DNA of 64,000 nt from Deltaproteobacteria bacterium. GTDB lineage: Bacteria; Desulfobacterota; GWC2-55-46; DRQE01. The DNA is taken from positions 1-64,000 of the forward strand of contig WGFM01000021.1 of the NCBI GenBank assembly GCA_015492245.1, written 5' to 3'. Position numbers and translations under genes: made by a program. Position 1 is the first letter of the stretch; every line of letters begins with the position of its first letter. This document shows, in pieces, positions 1-8,718 of the stretch. The notes under the pieces are model-generated. The model did not search any database, was not told the origin of the DNA, and saw only the letters and a program-made list of their open reading frames with translations.

Positions 1-351
1 CCTTATGATGAAGAAGGCTGCCACATAGAAGGAGGCCACAACAAGGTGCATCCACATGAAGTTGTATCCAGCCATGGTGTATACCATACTCAGAAGGAGG
101 GGAAAGAGCGGCGGAGGGTAGTCCACAGGGGCCAGGCTGCCTGATACGAAGAAATCTGTGTATCCATGGCCCTCTGCGATGGACCTTGCAAGAAGCACAT
201 ATCTTGCATGGTCTGCCCCCACGGTGTAGGAGAATACCCTGTCCACCATCTCGATGGCAAGAACGAAGGGTATGGCAAGGAGCAGCCCCCTGAGCCATCT
301 TCTCTCAAGGATTGATGAAGACCTCTCTTCCATGGTGGGTAAGTTTAACAT
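1..351 (-). CDS. GT39-like polytopic membrane protein, N-terminal part
   Basis: Incomplete gene running off the left edge; about 117 residues are visible. After a short basic N-terminus there is a first membrane segment (LLLAIPFVLAIEMV), then an ArnT/PMT-like first loop with DHARYV, a Gly-rich turn and VDYPPPLFPLLL, followed by a second hydrophobic stretch. The early acidic residue and the YPP.P loop are typical of GT39/ArnT-like glycosyltransferases that use lipid-linked sugars. That family is an inference because the rest is missing. ATG codons at 351 and 333 are both in frame and neither has a clear Shine-Dalgarno site. The gene lies downstream of pilA behind a strong terminator, so it may be expressed separately. 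A role in pilin or cell-surface glycosylation is possible from position only. Confidence 0.6.
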   Translation of the reverse strand, partial: MLNLPTMEERSSSILERRWLRGLLLAIPFVLAIEMVDRVFSYTVGADHARYVLLARSIAEGHGYTDFFVSGSLAPVDYPPPLFPLLLSMVYTMAGYNFMWMHLVVASFYVAAFFIIR

Positions 352-382
352 ACCTGCAGAGTCTATGGAATGGGAAATAGAA

Positions 383-422
383 AAACAAGAAAGGGGAGGC
401 AAGTGCCTCCCCTTTCTTGTTT
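383..422 (-). terminator. Intrinsic terminator after pilA
   Basis: Perfect 18 bp stem (383-400 with 405-422) and a four-base loop. Read on the minus strand it is followed by a T-rich tail, which suits termination of the pilin transcript. Confidence 0.85.
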
Positions 423-431
423 GTGCAATCT

Positions 432-830
432 TTACTGATAGGTTATCGCACCATCGAAGGTTATTACAGCCTCGTTGTTGTCCTGAGCGGCTGTATTGAG
501 CGGTGTGCTGTAGAGTACTATGTTGCCAGCACTCAGGGTCATGGTGGTCTTTTTGACCTCTACATTGGTCGACTTCCTGTAACCGTTGTTCGTGAGTGTG
601 GTCAGAGAATCGACTGTGCCTGTTGGATTGTCTGACAGATATGCCTGGGCTGCTGTAAAGGCGTTCTTTGCATCAGATGAGAGCTCGCCCCTCCATGCCC
701 TGTAACGATACTTCTGGAACTGGGGTATGGCTATCGCTGCAAGTATGGCGATGATTGCCACCACTATGAGCAGCTCAACCAGTGTGAAACCCCGTTCATC
801 CTTCTTTTTGCCAATCTTCTGGAGTATCAT
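432..830 (-). CDS. pilA: Type IV pilin (major pilin candidate)
   Basis: A 132-residue prepilin. The short basic leader ends in ERG and is followed by FTLVELLIVVAIIAILAAIA, the class III signal/N-terminal helix. The prepilin peptidase PilD would cut after Gly14 and N-methylate Phe15, and Glu5 of the mature protein is present. The mature protein is about 118 residues with no cysteines, so it lacks the C-terminal disulfide loop of Pseudomonas pilins. The first half (F24, Y27, W32, SSD at 37-39) resembles the short Geobacter pilin, followed by an extra domain of about 60 residues. A strong SD (GGAGG) precedes the ATG. A sigma-54 promoter lies at 893-908 and a strong terminator at 383-422. The pilS/pilR genes nearby are the expected regulators. 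Confidence 0.93.
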   Translation of the reverse strand: MILQKIGKKKDERGFTLVELLIVVAIIAILAAIAIPQFQKYRYRAWRGELSSDAKNAFTAAQAYLSDNPTGTVDSLTTLTNNGYRKSTNVEVKKTTMTLSAGNIVLYSTPLNTAAQDNNEAVITFDGAITYQ

Positions 831-892
831 CGTCCACCCTCCTTTCTTTAAATAATTAAGCCGTCAAAAGTTTTATTTGTTGATATTACAGA

Positions 893-908
893 TGCAATAC
901 CCATGCCA
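893..908 (-). promoter_or_regulatory. Sigma-54 promoter of pilA
   Basis: On the minus strand the sequence reads TGGCATGGGTATTGCA: GG and GC dinucleotides separated by exactly 10 bases, matching the -24/-12 consensus TGGCAC-N5-TTGCA except for one position. It points toward pilA, about 60 bp upstream of the ATG. PilR-type activators work with sigma-54, and pilR lies in the same cluster. Confidence 0.8.
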
Positions 909-971
909 TATATTGAAATCTTTAAAAATCAATACCTTGGGGAGACGGGATCACGCTGGTTGGACAATTTT

Positions 972-997
972 TGTCATATCTGGTGTCAATTTTTGTC
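972..997. promoter_or_regulatory. Candidate PilR enhancer: three TGTC boxes
   Basis: TGTC occurs at 972-975, 984-987 and 994-997 in the same orientation, spaced 12 and 10 bp (about one helical turn). The boxes sit roughly 65-105 bp upstream of the pilA -24/-12 element. Known PilR sites in Pseudomonas contain spaced TGTC motifs at a similar distance. The last box overlaps the stop codon of the upstream gene. Confidence 0.5.
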
Positions 998-3254
998 AAT
1001 GGATGGAGTTCAATATCTTCTCGAGCCTTCTTGCCCTTTCTGGCATGTTCTTTCTTTTGAATATCTCCACAAGTTCAAGGAGGCCATTTCTGTAGTCTGG
1101 TTTTGTTTTTATTGCATTGGAGTAGTAGTGGGCTGCCTTTCCTTCCTGGCCGAGCTCGAGGTAGATACTGCCAAGGTAGTAGTAGACCTCTGCCAGCCTG
1201 TCTGGTTCTGTAAGGACGAACTCTGCCCTCTCGAGGTAATACATTGCACATCCGGTGTCTTTGAGCTCGAAACAGCTTATCCCGGCAAGCCTGTAGGCAT
1301 CTGGTTCTGTGTGGTCTCCCTTCTCTTCCATGTATCCTGCGAGCACCTCGAGGGCGTCCTCATGGCGTTTCATCCTGTGGTATGCTCTACCAAGGCCAAC
1401 GAGGGCCTTTGGAAACTCCCTTGCATTGAGGAAGTGTTCCTCTGCCTCATCGAGCCTTCCGAGCTCAAGGGCCACAAGCCCCAGGTCATACTCTATGTAG
1501 GGGTCTTCGCCCCTTATCTCGAGGGCTCTTGTGAGCTCTTCCTTTGCATCCTCGAGTCTACCTTCCATCCTCATGTATACAAGCCCTGATAGTCTGTAGA
1601 GTGTGGCGAATCTTTCGCTCATTCCATGGTCAGAATAGAATGTCTTCATCCTTTCAAGCTCCTCCTCTATGGTCTTGAGTTTTTCAGGGTCTTCAGGAAG
1701 TTTGTAGCGCCCGGGTTTGTAGCAGGGTGGGGTCTCCCTGAGCGCCCATTGGTCTGTTATCTGTGGAAAGACATCCTCTTTCAGGAAGAGCACAGCTACA
1801 TCGTCGAAGATGACGGGCACCCAGTCTTCACGGGCTACAAGGTCCTCACACAATCCGTCCCCCCGTTTCAGGAGTGCCATGTTTATGGAATACTCCTCTG
1901 CAAGCCTGTCCCATCGTCTTCTCATCTCTGCCACCCTGGTCTTCCAGAAAAATAGGGGGCTGTAGAGGGTGGGGGTTCTGCCGTCTATGAACACCTTTAT
2001 GTCGTTGTATATCAGGTATCCACCGAATATGTACTTGTTGTACAGGTTGCCGGAAAGGTGCATGGCCCGGATGAACCTTACCGTGCCTTCTGGAAACCTT
2101 CCCTTCTTTATGCCCAGCCCGTAGTCTCTCTTGATGTAAAGATTATAGGCGAGCAGCCCCACAGAGAGTGGTATTATGGCCACCATTATCACTTTGAATA
2201 GATTCCCCCGTGAGATCTTCATCTTTGTATACTCTGTGATGTTGGAGGCAACAAGTGCCACCGTGAAGAGGGGAAAGATGGCAGCCCACCTTACATGTTT
2301 CATCGCCATATAGGTGGCCACGGCAAGGAATATCGCATCCCTTGTCCTCATGGAGCCGCTCATGAAGATGGCTATTACTGACAGGGCCAGCAGTATCTTC
2401 AGAAACAGCCAGCCTGGCGGAACTGGATAGAATTCGAAGAGGAACTTGTTTATGGGAACACTCTGCCACTCCTGTATGTAACGCAGGGCCTCTGCATTCT
2501 CGCCCATCTGGTGGATGAATGGGAAGACAACGAGTTTCCATCCATAGGGGTTTATGAAGGAGACCCCGATGAGCAGCAGTGTCAAGCCTCCATATAGCCA
2601 TGTCTGCGGGGGCGGGGCGGTGAGGCTTCTTTCCTCCCTGCATCCATCGAGCCAGCTGCCAATGGCCCACACACCGGCTATGAATATGCCGAGAACGAAG
2701 CTCGAATGGATGTTGGTCCAGAGAATCTGTAATAGAGGCAACAACAGAAGATACCTTCCAGGGGGGTTCTTCTCGGAAAGGGTGAATATGTAGAAGTAAG
2801 AGACCATGAATAGATAGCCAAAGAGGTGTGGCCTTATGAAAAAACGATTCTCCATTATAGTGAAGGTAATGTAGATGAGCCCCACTATGAGCCAGTATCT
2901 ATCGCCTGCTATTGTGCGGACAAGGAAGAACAGTACAACGAATGTGGCCAGCAATACAAGACACTGGAGCACAAAGAGTCCCCACCAGCCACCAAGGTAG
3001 GTGTAGAAGAGGTAGGCTATCACCTGAAAGCCCCAGGTGAAGTCTATCCACTCTCTGCCTGCAAAGGTGTATGAGAAGGGGTCGGTCTGTGGCACGCTCA
3101 TGTTGGCAAGTATCCACTCGCCCGTCCTGAGTGCCCAGAATATGTCCGTGTCCCAGCGCTGTTTCTTGAAAGAGCTAAGTATTGTAAATACCCCGAGGAG
3201 GGCCAGAAGGGATACATACCAGACCCTTTCGAGCTGATTATTCCTTGTCTCCAT
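996..3254 (-). CDS. Polytopic membrane protein with C-terminal TPR domain
   Basis: A 752-residue protein. The N-terminal half has about ten hydrophobic segments (first at about residues 12-29), with an early DTDIFWALRTGEWIL loop and a large extramembrane loop after about residue 400. The C-terminal third (about 540-750) is built of TPR repeats, for example VYYYLGSIYLELGQEGKAAH. This layout resembles GT-C-like or O-antigen-ligase-like membrane proteins fused to TPRs, but no catalytic motif can be named with confidence. Its ATG lies inside the end of pilR (17 bp overlap), so it is translationally coupled to the pilus regulators and immediately precedes pilA. A role in pilus or surface-glycan modification is an inference from that position. 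Confidence 0.75.
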   Translation of the reverse strand: METRNNQLERVWYVSLLALLGVFTILSSFKKQRWDTDIFWALRTGEWILANMSVPQTDPFSYTFAGREWIDFTWGFQVIAYLFYTYLGGWWGLFVLQCLVLLATFVVLFFLVRTIAGDRYWLIVGLIYITFTIMENRFFIRPHLFGYLFMVSYFYIFTLSEKNPPGRYLLLLPLLQILWTNIHSSFVLGIFIAGVWAIGSWLDGCREERSLTAPPPQTWLYGGLTLLLIGVSFINPYGWKLVVFPFIHQMGENAEALRYIQEWQSVPINKFLFEFYPVPPGWLFLKILLALSVIAIFMSGSMRTRDAIFLAVATYMAMKHVRWAAIFPLFTVALVASNITEYTKMKISRGNLFKVIMVAIIPLSVGLLAYNLYIKRDYGLGIKKGRFPEGTVRFIRAMHLSGNLYNKYIFGGYLIYNDIKVFIDGRTPTLYSPLFFWKTRVAEMRRRWDRLAEEYSINMALLKRGDGLCEDLVAREDWVPVIFDDVAVLFLKEDVFPQITDQWALRETPPCYKPGRYKLPEDPEKLKTIEEELERMKTFYSDHGMSERFATLYRLSGLVYMRMEGRLEDAKEELTRALEIRGEDPYIEYDLGLVALELGRLDEAEEHFLNAREFPKALVGLGRAYHRMKRHEDALEVLAGYMEEKGDHTEPDAYRLAGISCFELKDTGCAMYYLERAEFVLTEPDRLAEVYYYLGSIYLELGQEGKAAHYYSNAIKTKPDYRNGLLELVEIFKRKNMPERARRLEKILNSIH

Positions 3255-4617
3255 GGTATTTGCTCAGCTTGTACCGCATTGATCTGAAGCTTATCCCCAG
3301 AAGTCTTGCGGCCTCTTTCTTTACCCCCCCGGTCTTTCTGAGGGCCTCCATTATTATGCCCTTCTCGTATTCTTCCACCAGTCTTTCGAGGTCCACCCCT
3401 TCATGGGGTATTTCCACATGAGGATGCATGCCGGTCTCCATCTTTCTGTGAGACCTTGTGCTCTCTCGTATGGCAGGTGGCAGGGAAGTCGGCGAGATGA
3501 GGCTATCCATCTCCAGGGCCACGGCCCTCTCTATGGCATTCTCCAGTTCCCTCACATTTCCGGGGTAGTGGTATTCCACGAGACAGTTCATGGCCTCTTC
3601 CGATATGCCCGTTATGTTCTTCCCGAGCTCCTTGTTGTATTTTTCCACGAAGTGCATGGCTATGTGGGGGATGTCCTCTTTTCTCTCCCTCAGGGGAGGA
3701 ATATCTATTCTTATTACATTTATACGGTAGTAGAGGTCTTCACGGAACCTGCCCTCTCTGACCTCTCTGTCTATATCGCGGTTGGTTGCGGCTATGAGCC
3801 TTATATCCACCTGTTTTTCCTCTCTTCCACCGATACGGCGGATGTAGCGGTCCTGTATGAATCTCAGAAGCTTTACCTGGAGGTTGAGGGGGAGCTCTGT
3901 AATCTCGTCGAGGAAGAGGGTGCCACCGTCTGCGAGCTCCACGAGCCCTTCCTTTGGAGAGTGTGCCCCTGTGAAGGCACCCTTCTCATAGCCGAACAGT
4001 TCACTCTCTATCAAGTTTTCTGGTATGGCCCCACAGTTCACGGCCACGAAGGGGCTGCCTTTCCTGGGGCTTTCGGTGTGTATGGCCCTTGCCACAAGTT
4101 CCTTACCCGTGCCACTCTCACCTGTAATGAGGATATTGGTCTTTGCAGGGGCGACATTCATTATGAGCCGGTAGAGTTCGCGCATCCTGTGGCTGGTGCC
4201 AACAAGGCCGTTGAACCCGTATTTCAGCTTCAGGTCCCTGTTCTCCTCCTCAAGCCTTCTCTGTTTCAGTGCACGCTTTATGTGGAGTTTTATCTCCTCC
4301 ACATTGAAGGGTTTTATGAAGTAGTCGTACGCTCCTGCCTTCATGGCCTCTACGGCGCTCTCGACGGAGGCATAGGCGGTAATGACGATGACTATCGTTT
4401 CGGGATTAAGTTTTTTTATCTTCTTTAACAGCTCTATCCCACCCATGCCCGGCATCTTGAGGTCTACTATGGCAAGGTCATAGCTCTCTTTTATGAACGA
4501 CTCCAGGGCATTCTCTGCGCTACCAAAGGTTGAGACCCCGTAGCCCTCCTTCCTGAGCAGTATCTCCAGAAACTCCCGCATGCTCCTTTCGTCATCTACC
4601 ACCATTATTCTCGTCAT
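3238..4617 (-). CDS. pilR: Sigma-54 response regulator PilR-like
   Basis: A 459-residue NtrC-family activator. It has an N-terminal receiver domain with the phospho-acceptor Asp in IVDLKMPGMGG, and a central AAA+ sigma-54 interaction domain with Walker A GESGTGKE and the sigma-54 contact loop GAFTGA. It ends in a Fis-type helix-turn-helix (GGVKKEAARLLGISFRSMRYKL). The ATG overlaps the end of pilS by 4 bp, so the pair is a two-component system. With the sigma-54 promoter in front of pilA, the expected job is transcription activation of the pilin gene. Assigning PilR rather than another NtrC relative rests on the cluster. Confidence 0.88.
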   Translation of the reverse strand: MTRIMVVDDERSMREFLEILLRKEGYGVSTFGSAENALESFIKESYDLAIVDLKMPGMGGIELLKKIKKLNPETIVIVITAYASVESAVEAMKAGAYDYFIKPFNVEEIKLHIKRALKQRRLEEENRDLKLKYGFNGLVGTSHRMRELYRLIMNVAPAKTNILITGESGTGKELVARAIHTESPRKGSPFVAVNCGAIPENLIESELFGYEKGAFTGAHSPKEGLVELADGGTLFLDEITELPLNLQVKLLRFIQDRYIRRIGGREEKQVDIRLIAATNRDIDREVREGRFREDLYYRINVIRIDIPPLRERKEDIPHIAMHFVEKYNKELGKNITGISEEAMNCLVEYHYPGNVRELENAIERAVALEMDSLISPTSLPPAIRESTRSHRKMETGMHPHVEIPHEGVDLERLVEEYEKGIIMEALRKTGGVKKEAARLLGISFRSMRYKLSKYHGDKE

Positions 4618-6293
4618 AGGCCACCTCTTTGTTCTTTAATCTTCTGAGGTGTGTGCAGGGGTAGATATATCTTGAAGATGGTGCCCCTGCCGGGTGTGGA
4701 GCTCACATCTATTAGCCCACCATGGCTCTCTATTATCCTGTAGGCGATAGAGAGCCCCAGCCCTGTTCCTGTAGGTTTTGTGGAAAAAAAGGGGTCGAAT
4801 ATCCTCTCAAGGTTTTCCGGCTCTATCCCCTTGCCGGTGTCTTCTATGGATACCACTACGAACCTTCCCTTCTCCCTCAGGGGCAGAGGCAGAGAGTCGT
4901 CTTTGCAACTGGCACTCTCTATGACAAGCCTGCCCCTGCCGTCCATGGAGTGAACCGCGTTCAGCATGAGATTCCATATCACCTGTGATAGTTGCCGCTG
5001 GTTGCCGTCTATGTATAGAGAATCTCCGAGGGAGCTCTCTATCTCCACGTCCTCTGCCTCTGGATTGTGTCTCAATACATCGACTATATCGCTTACCAGA
5101 AGAGAAAGGTTGAGTTTTTCCATCTTCTCTGCAGGGGGACGTGCAAAGAGGAGAAAGTCCGTTATGAGAGAGTTGAGCCTTTTTGTCTCCCTGAGGATTA
5201 TGTCCATGAGGTTGCTCTTGTAACCAATGGGTTTCAGCTCATCTTTCATCACCTGTATGGAACCACTTATCGAGGCAAGGGGGTTTCTTATCTCATGGGC
5301 AAGTGAGGCAGACAGCTCCCCAAGGGCACGCAGTTTCTCACTGCGTCGTAGTTCCTCTTCGAGGGATTTGAGCTGTGTAAGATCCTGGAATATTACCACC
5401 CAGGCCATGTCATCTCCCTGTCCCCTGGACACACTGAATCCCAGCATCAACATGTCCTTGCCATTGGTCTGTAGCTCCATTTCACTTCTTATGCCAGGGT
5501 TGTCGAACTTTCTGGTTATACCCGGGAACAGGCTTTCCACATCCCTGTGGTAGACATCCTTGAGGGTGTAGCCTGTTATCTCTGTGGCCGCCCTGTTGAA
5601 AGAGGTTATCCTCTTGTGTTCGTTGAGTGTCATGACACCTGCCGGTATGTTGTCCACAATGAGCTGGTTGAGCTCCTTGAGTCTGCCAAAGTCTATCTCC
5701 TTTTCCTCGAGCTCTCTTTCCACCTCTGTGGTCTTCTGTGCCAGATAGCCCGTAAGGTATGCCACGGTGAAAAAGGATAGTATGTTTATGGCTATGGTGG
5801 TCAGCACATCGTCCCAGATGGGCTCTGTCTGTGGATGGAACAATTTATAGGACTGTGGCAGTATGTGATAGAAGTCCAGGTCCAGCAGCACCGCATACCC
5901 TGCGGAAGAGAGGCTTGCTGCAAATATTCCACCGTTTCTTCCAAGCAGTATGGTGGCCGCTATTATGGATAGATGATAGAGTATGGACAGGTAGCTCGTT
6001 ACCCCTCCTGTTATGTAGACCACAAAGGTTATGATGACTATATCTATGGAGAGCTGCACCCTGGCGAATCTTCTGAGATCCTTTACGCGGTGCATGAGAA
6101 AGGCATATAGTATTGTGGCCATTCCTGTGGTTATAACCACCATGTAGAGCGGGTAGAACCTGTAGTGCGTGGGAGAGATACTCTTCAGCTGGAAGTATAC
6201 TATTATACCGAGGAAGGCAATGGCCACCACGACCCTTGCCATCATGAGTGTGAGCAACTTACCTTTGATGGCATCTTGCAAGGGAGTCTTCAT
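4614..6293 (-). CDS. pilS: Sensor histidine kinase PilS-like
   Basis: A 559-residue membrane kinase. About six transmembrane segments occupy residues 1-185, followed by a short coiled coil, a PAS domain (about 205-315) and a HisKA domain with the phospho-accepting His in LAHEIRNPLASISG. The HATPase domain carries the N box NLMLNAVHSM, G1 DTGKGI and G2 TGTGLGLSI. The six-helix sensor plus PAS is the PilS architecture. It is encoded between pilC and pilR and overlaps pilR by 4 bp. In Pseudomonas, PilS senses pilin levels in the membrane; whether that holds here is inferred. Confidence 0.88.
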   Translation of the reverse strand: MKTPLQDAIKGKLLTLMMARVVVAIAFLGIIVYFQLKSISPTHYRFYPLYMVVITTGMATILYAFLMHRVKDLRRFARVQLSIDIVIITFVVYITGGVTSYLSILYHLSIIAATILLGRNGGIFAASLSSAGYAVLLDLDFYHILPQSYKLFHPQTEPIWDDVLTTIAINILSFFTVAYLTGYLAQKTTEVERELEEKEIDFGRLKELNQLIVDNIPAGVMTLNEHKRITSFNRAATEITGYTLKDVYHRDVESLFPGITRKFDNPGIRSEMELQTNGKDMLMLGFSVSRGQGDDMAWVVIFQDLTQLKSLEEELRRSEKLRALGELSASLAHEIRNPLASISGSIQVMKDELKPIGYKSNLMDIILRETKRLNSLITDFLLFARPPAEKMEKLNLSLLVSDIVDVLRHNPEAEDVEIESSLGDSLYIDGNQRQLSQVIWNLMLNAVHSMDGRGRLVIESASCKDDSLPLPLREKGRFVVVSIEDTGKGIEPENLERIFDPFFSTKPTGTGLGLSIAYRIIESHGGLIDVSSTPGRGTIFKIYLPLHTPQKIKEQRGGL

Positions 6294-6302
6294 CTTTCAG
6301 GT

Positions 6303-7532
6303 TCAGCCTGTAACAGCTCCTGCGAGCTGGAAGATAGGCAGATAAAGGGCGATAACAAGCCCACCGACTACCACACCAAGGAATGCCATGAGCATTGGCT
6401 CTATAAGGGATGTGAGAGCCTCCACTGCTGCGTCCACCTCGTCCTCGTAGAAGTCTGCGATCTTACTGAGCATGGTATCCATGGCACCTGTGGACTCACC
6501 AACGGTTATCATCTGTGTAACCATGGGAGGAAAGACCTTTGTCTGTGCAAGTGGTTCCGCAAGGGTCTTGCCCTCGCTTATGCTCGCCCTCGCCCTCATC
6601 ACCGCTTCTTCTACAACCACATTGCCTGCTGTCTTTGCCACTATCTCGAGTGCCTCGAGAATCGGCACACCACTTGAGAGCATGGTTCCAAGGGTTCTTG
6701 TAAACCTTGCAACAGCGGTCTTTCTCAGAAGGTCTCCAAAGACAGGCATCTTGAGGAACAGGCCATCCATGACTCTTCTGCCCTTCCTTGTTTTGTAGAG
6801 CTGTGAGAGTCCTACCACTGTTACTGCCAGAACGCCAAGTATTATGTACCATGAGGAGCGCAGGAAATCACTCATGTTGACAACAAGCTGGGTGGGTGCT
6901 GGCAGGGCCTTTCCGAAGCCCGAGAACATATCTTCGAATATGGGCACAACCCATATGAGAAGCCCTGATACCACCAGTGCGGCTATGACGATGACAACTA
7001 CAGGATAGGTGAGCGCCCCCTTTATCTTGCTCTTCAGTTTCTCCGCCTTTTCCATGAAGGCAGAAAGTCTGTTAAGTATGGTGTCCAGTATACCGCCCAC
7101 CTCACCTGCGGCGATGAGGTTTACGAACAGAGCGTCGAATACCTTTGGATGTTTCCTCAATGCATCTGCAAGGGTGGAGCCCTCCTCGACACTGGCCTTT
7201 ACATCGAACAGTACTTTCTGGAACTCCTTGTTCTGCTGCTGGCTTGCCAGTATGTCCAGACACTGTACGAGCGGAAGCCCGGCATCTATCATGGTTGCAA
7301 ACTGTCTGGTGAATACCACCAGTTCCTTTGTCTTTATACCACCAAGGCCTGGAATCTTTATTTCCAGCCCTTTCTGTAGTGAGGAGAGTCCCCCCTTCTT
7401 TTCCGTTATGGAGGAGGGAACGATGCGCTGGCGGCGCAGTATCATGGCTGCCTGGTTTATGTTTGGCGCCTCTATCTCTCCCTTTGTAACCTGACCACCA
7501 ACGGTCTTTCCTGTATATTCGAACTTCGGCAT
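6303..7532 (-). CDS. pilC: Type IV pilus inner-membrane platform protein
   Basis: A 409-residue PilC/GspF-family protein. It begins MPKFEYTGKTVGGQ and has two repeated T2SF domains (about residues 72-195 and 275-397), each ending in a hydrophobic segment, plus the conserved FTRQFATMIDAGLPL helix. It forms the inner-membrane platform on which the PilB and PilT motors act. It lies 19 bp downstream of pilT and 9 bp upstream of pilS. Confidence 0.95.
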   Translation of the reverse strand: MPKFEYTGKTVGGQVTKGEIEAPNINQAAMILRRQRIVPSSITEKKGGLSSLQKGLEIKIPGLGGIKTKELVVFTRQFATMIDAGLPLVQCLDILASQQQNKEFQKVLFDVKASVEEGSTLADALRKHPKVFDALFVNLIAAGEVGGILDTILNRLSAFMEKAEKLKSKIKGALTYPVVVIVIAALVVSGLLIWVVPIFEDMFSGFGKALPAPTQLVVNMSDFLRSSWYIILGVLAVTVVGLSQLYKTRKGRRVMDGLFLKMPVFGDLLRKTAVARFTRTLGTMLSSGVPILEALEIVAKTAGNVVVEEAVMRARASISEGKTLAEPLAQTKVFPPMVTQMITVGESTGAMDTMLSKIADFYEDEVDAAVEALTSLIEPMLMAFLGVVVGGLVIALYLPIFQLAGAVTG

Positions 7533-7551
7533 AGGCTGACTTGTTTAACTC

Positions 7552-8676
7552 TTAATACGGAGAAAACCTCGGGTTTACAAGCCCTGCGCGTATGAGCATC
7601 TGTTTCAGTTCGTCTGGTTCAGGGCTTCTACCGAAGGCCTCCTCTATGGTGATCTGTTTTCGTGCACAGAGGTTCATAAGGCTCTGGTTCATGGTCTGCA
7701 TGCCGAACTTGGACTGGCCGACCTGCATCTGCGAGTATATCTGGTGTATCTTGTCTTCCCTTATGAGGTTTCTTATGGCAGCGTTTGGCACCATTATCTC
7801 GAGTGCCAGCACCCTGCCCCTGCCACCTGCCTTTGGTATGAGAAGCTGCGACAGGACTCCCTCGAGCACAAAGGAGAGCTGTGCCCTTACCTGTGGCTGC
7901 TGGTGAGAAGGGAAGACATCCACAATCCTGTTTATGGTCTGCACACATGAGTTTGTGTGCAGGGTAGCGAGACAGAGGTGGCCTGTTTCTGCTATGGTAA
8001 GGGCTGTCTCTATGGTCTCCATGTCTCTGAGCTCACCGAGGAGCACCACATCGGGGTCCTGCCTCAACACACTCTTTATGGCCTTCTTGAAGTTGTGCGT
8101 GTCTGCACCCACCTCTCTCTGGTTCACAAGGGCCATCTTGGAAGAGTGGAGATACTCTATGGGATCCTCTATGGTAACTATATGTTCCTGCCTTTCACGG
8201 TTTATCTTGTCTATTATGGCCGCAAGGGTTGTGGATTTTCCGCTTCCAGTAGGCCCTGTAACGAGCACCAGTCCCCTCGGTTTTTTTGCAAGCTCTTCCA
8301 CAACCTGGGGCAAGCCAAGCTCCGAAAAACTCTTTATCTTGTAGGGTATGACCCTGAAGACCCCTGCCACTGTGCCACGCTGCATGAATATGTTGGCACG
8401 AAACCTGCTCAACCCCTTCATGCCGAAAGAGAAGTCAAGCTCGTTGTCTTCCTCGAACTTGTGCCGCTGTGCCTCGGTGAGCACGGAGTAGCACAGCTGT
8501 TTCGTGTCTATTCCCGTAAGAGGTGGGCCATCGATTGGTGTCAGCCTGCCATATACCCTCATCCTCGGCGGAGAGCCCGCGGTAAGATGCAGGTCAGAGC
8601 CCTCTCTCTCTATCAGAAGCCTGAGAAGGGATTGCATATCGTATCTTTTTTGTGGTCCTGCTGTTTCTTCACCCAT
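7552..8676 (-). CDS. pilT: Pilus retraction ATPase
   Basis: A 374-residue secretion ATPase. It has the N-terminal PAS-like region (GSDLHLTAGSPPRMRVYG), Walker A GPTGSGKST, an Asp box (TIEDPIEY) and Walker B (VVLLGELRD). The C-terminal PilT signature AIRNLIRE separates it from PilB. It powers pilus depolymerisation and twitching. It sits between pilB (42 bp upstream) and pilC. Confidence 0.95.
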   Translation of the reverse strand: MGEETAGPQKRYDMQSLLRLLIEREGSDLHLTAGSPPRMRVYGRLTPIDGPPLTGIDTKQLCYSVLTEAQRHKFEEDNELDFSFGMKGLSRFRANIFMQRGTVAGVFRVIPYKIKSFSELGLPQVVEELAKKPRGLVLVTGPTGSGKSTTLAAIIDKINRERQEHIVTIEDPIEYLHSSKMALVNQREVGADTHNFKKAIKSVLRQDPDVVLLGELRDMETIETALTIAETGHLCLATLHTNSCVQTINRIVDVFPSHQQPQVRAQLSFVLEGVLSQLLIPKAGGRGRVLALEIMVPNAAIRNLIREDKIHQIYSQMQVGQSKFGMQTMNQSLMNLCARKQITIEEAFGRSPEPDELKQMLIRAGLVNPRFSPY

Positions 8677-8718
8677 CTTGTTGTGTCTCCTGCAATGTTT
8701 TTGTCAGGTTTTGCTATC

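Noticed and set aside
903-1589. 228-residue open frame on the plus strand
   Set aside because: It lies wholly opposite the TPR part of the membrane/TPR gene, has no SD and no recognisable domain; it is a shadow of the minus-strand gene.
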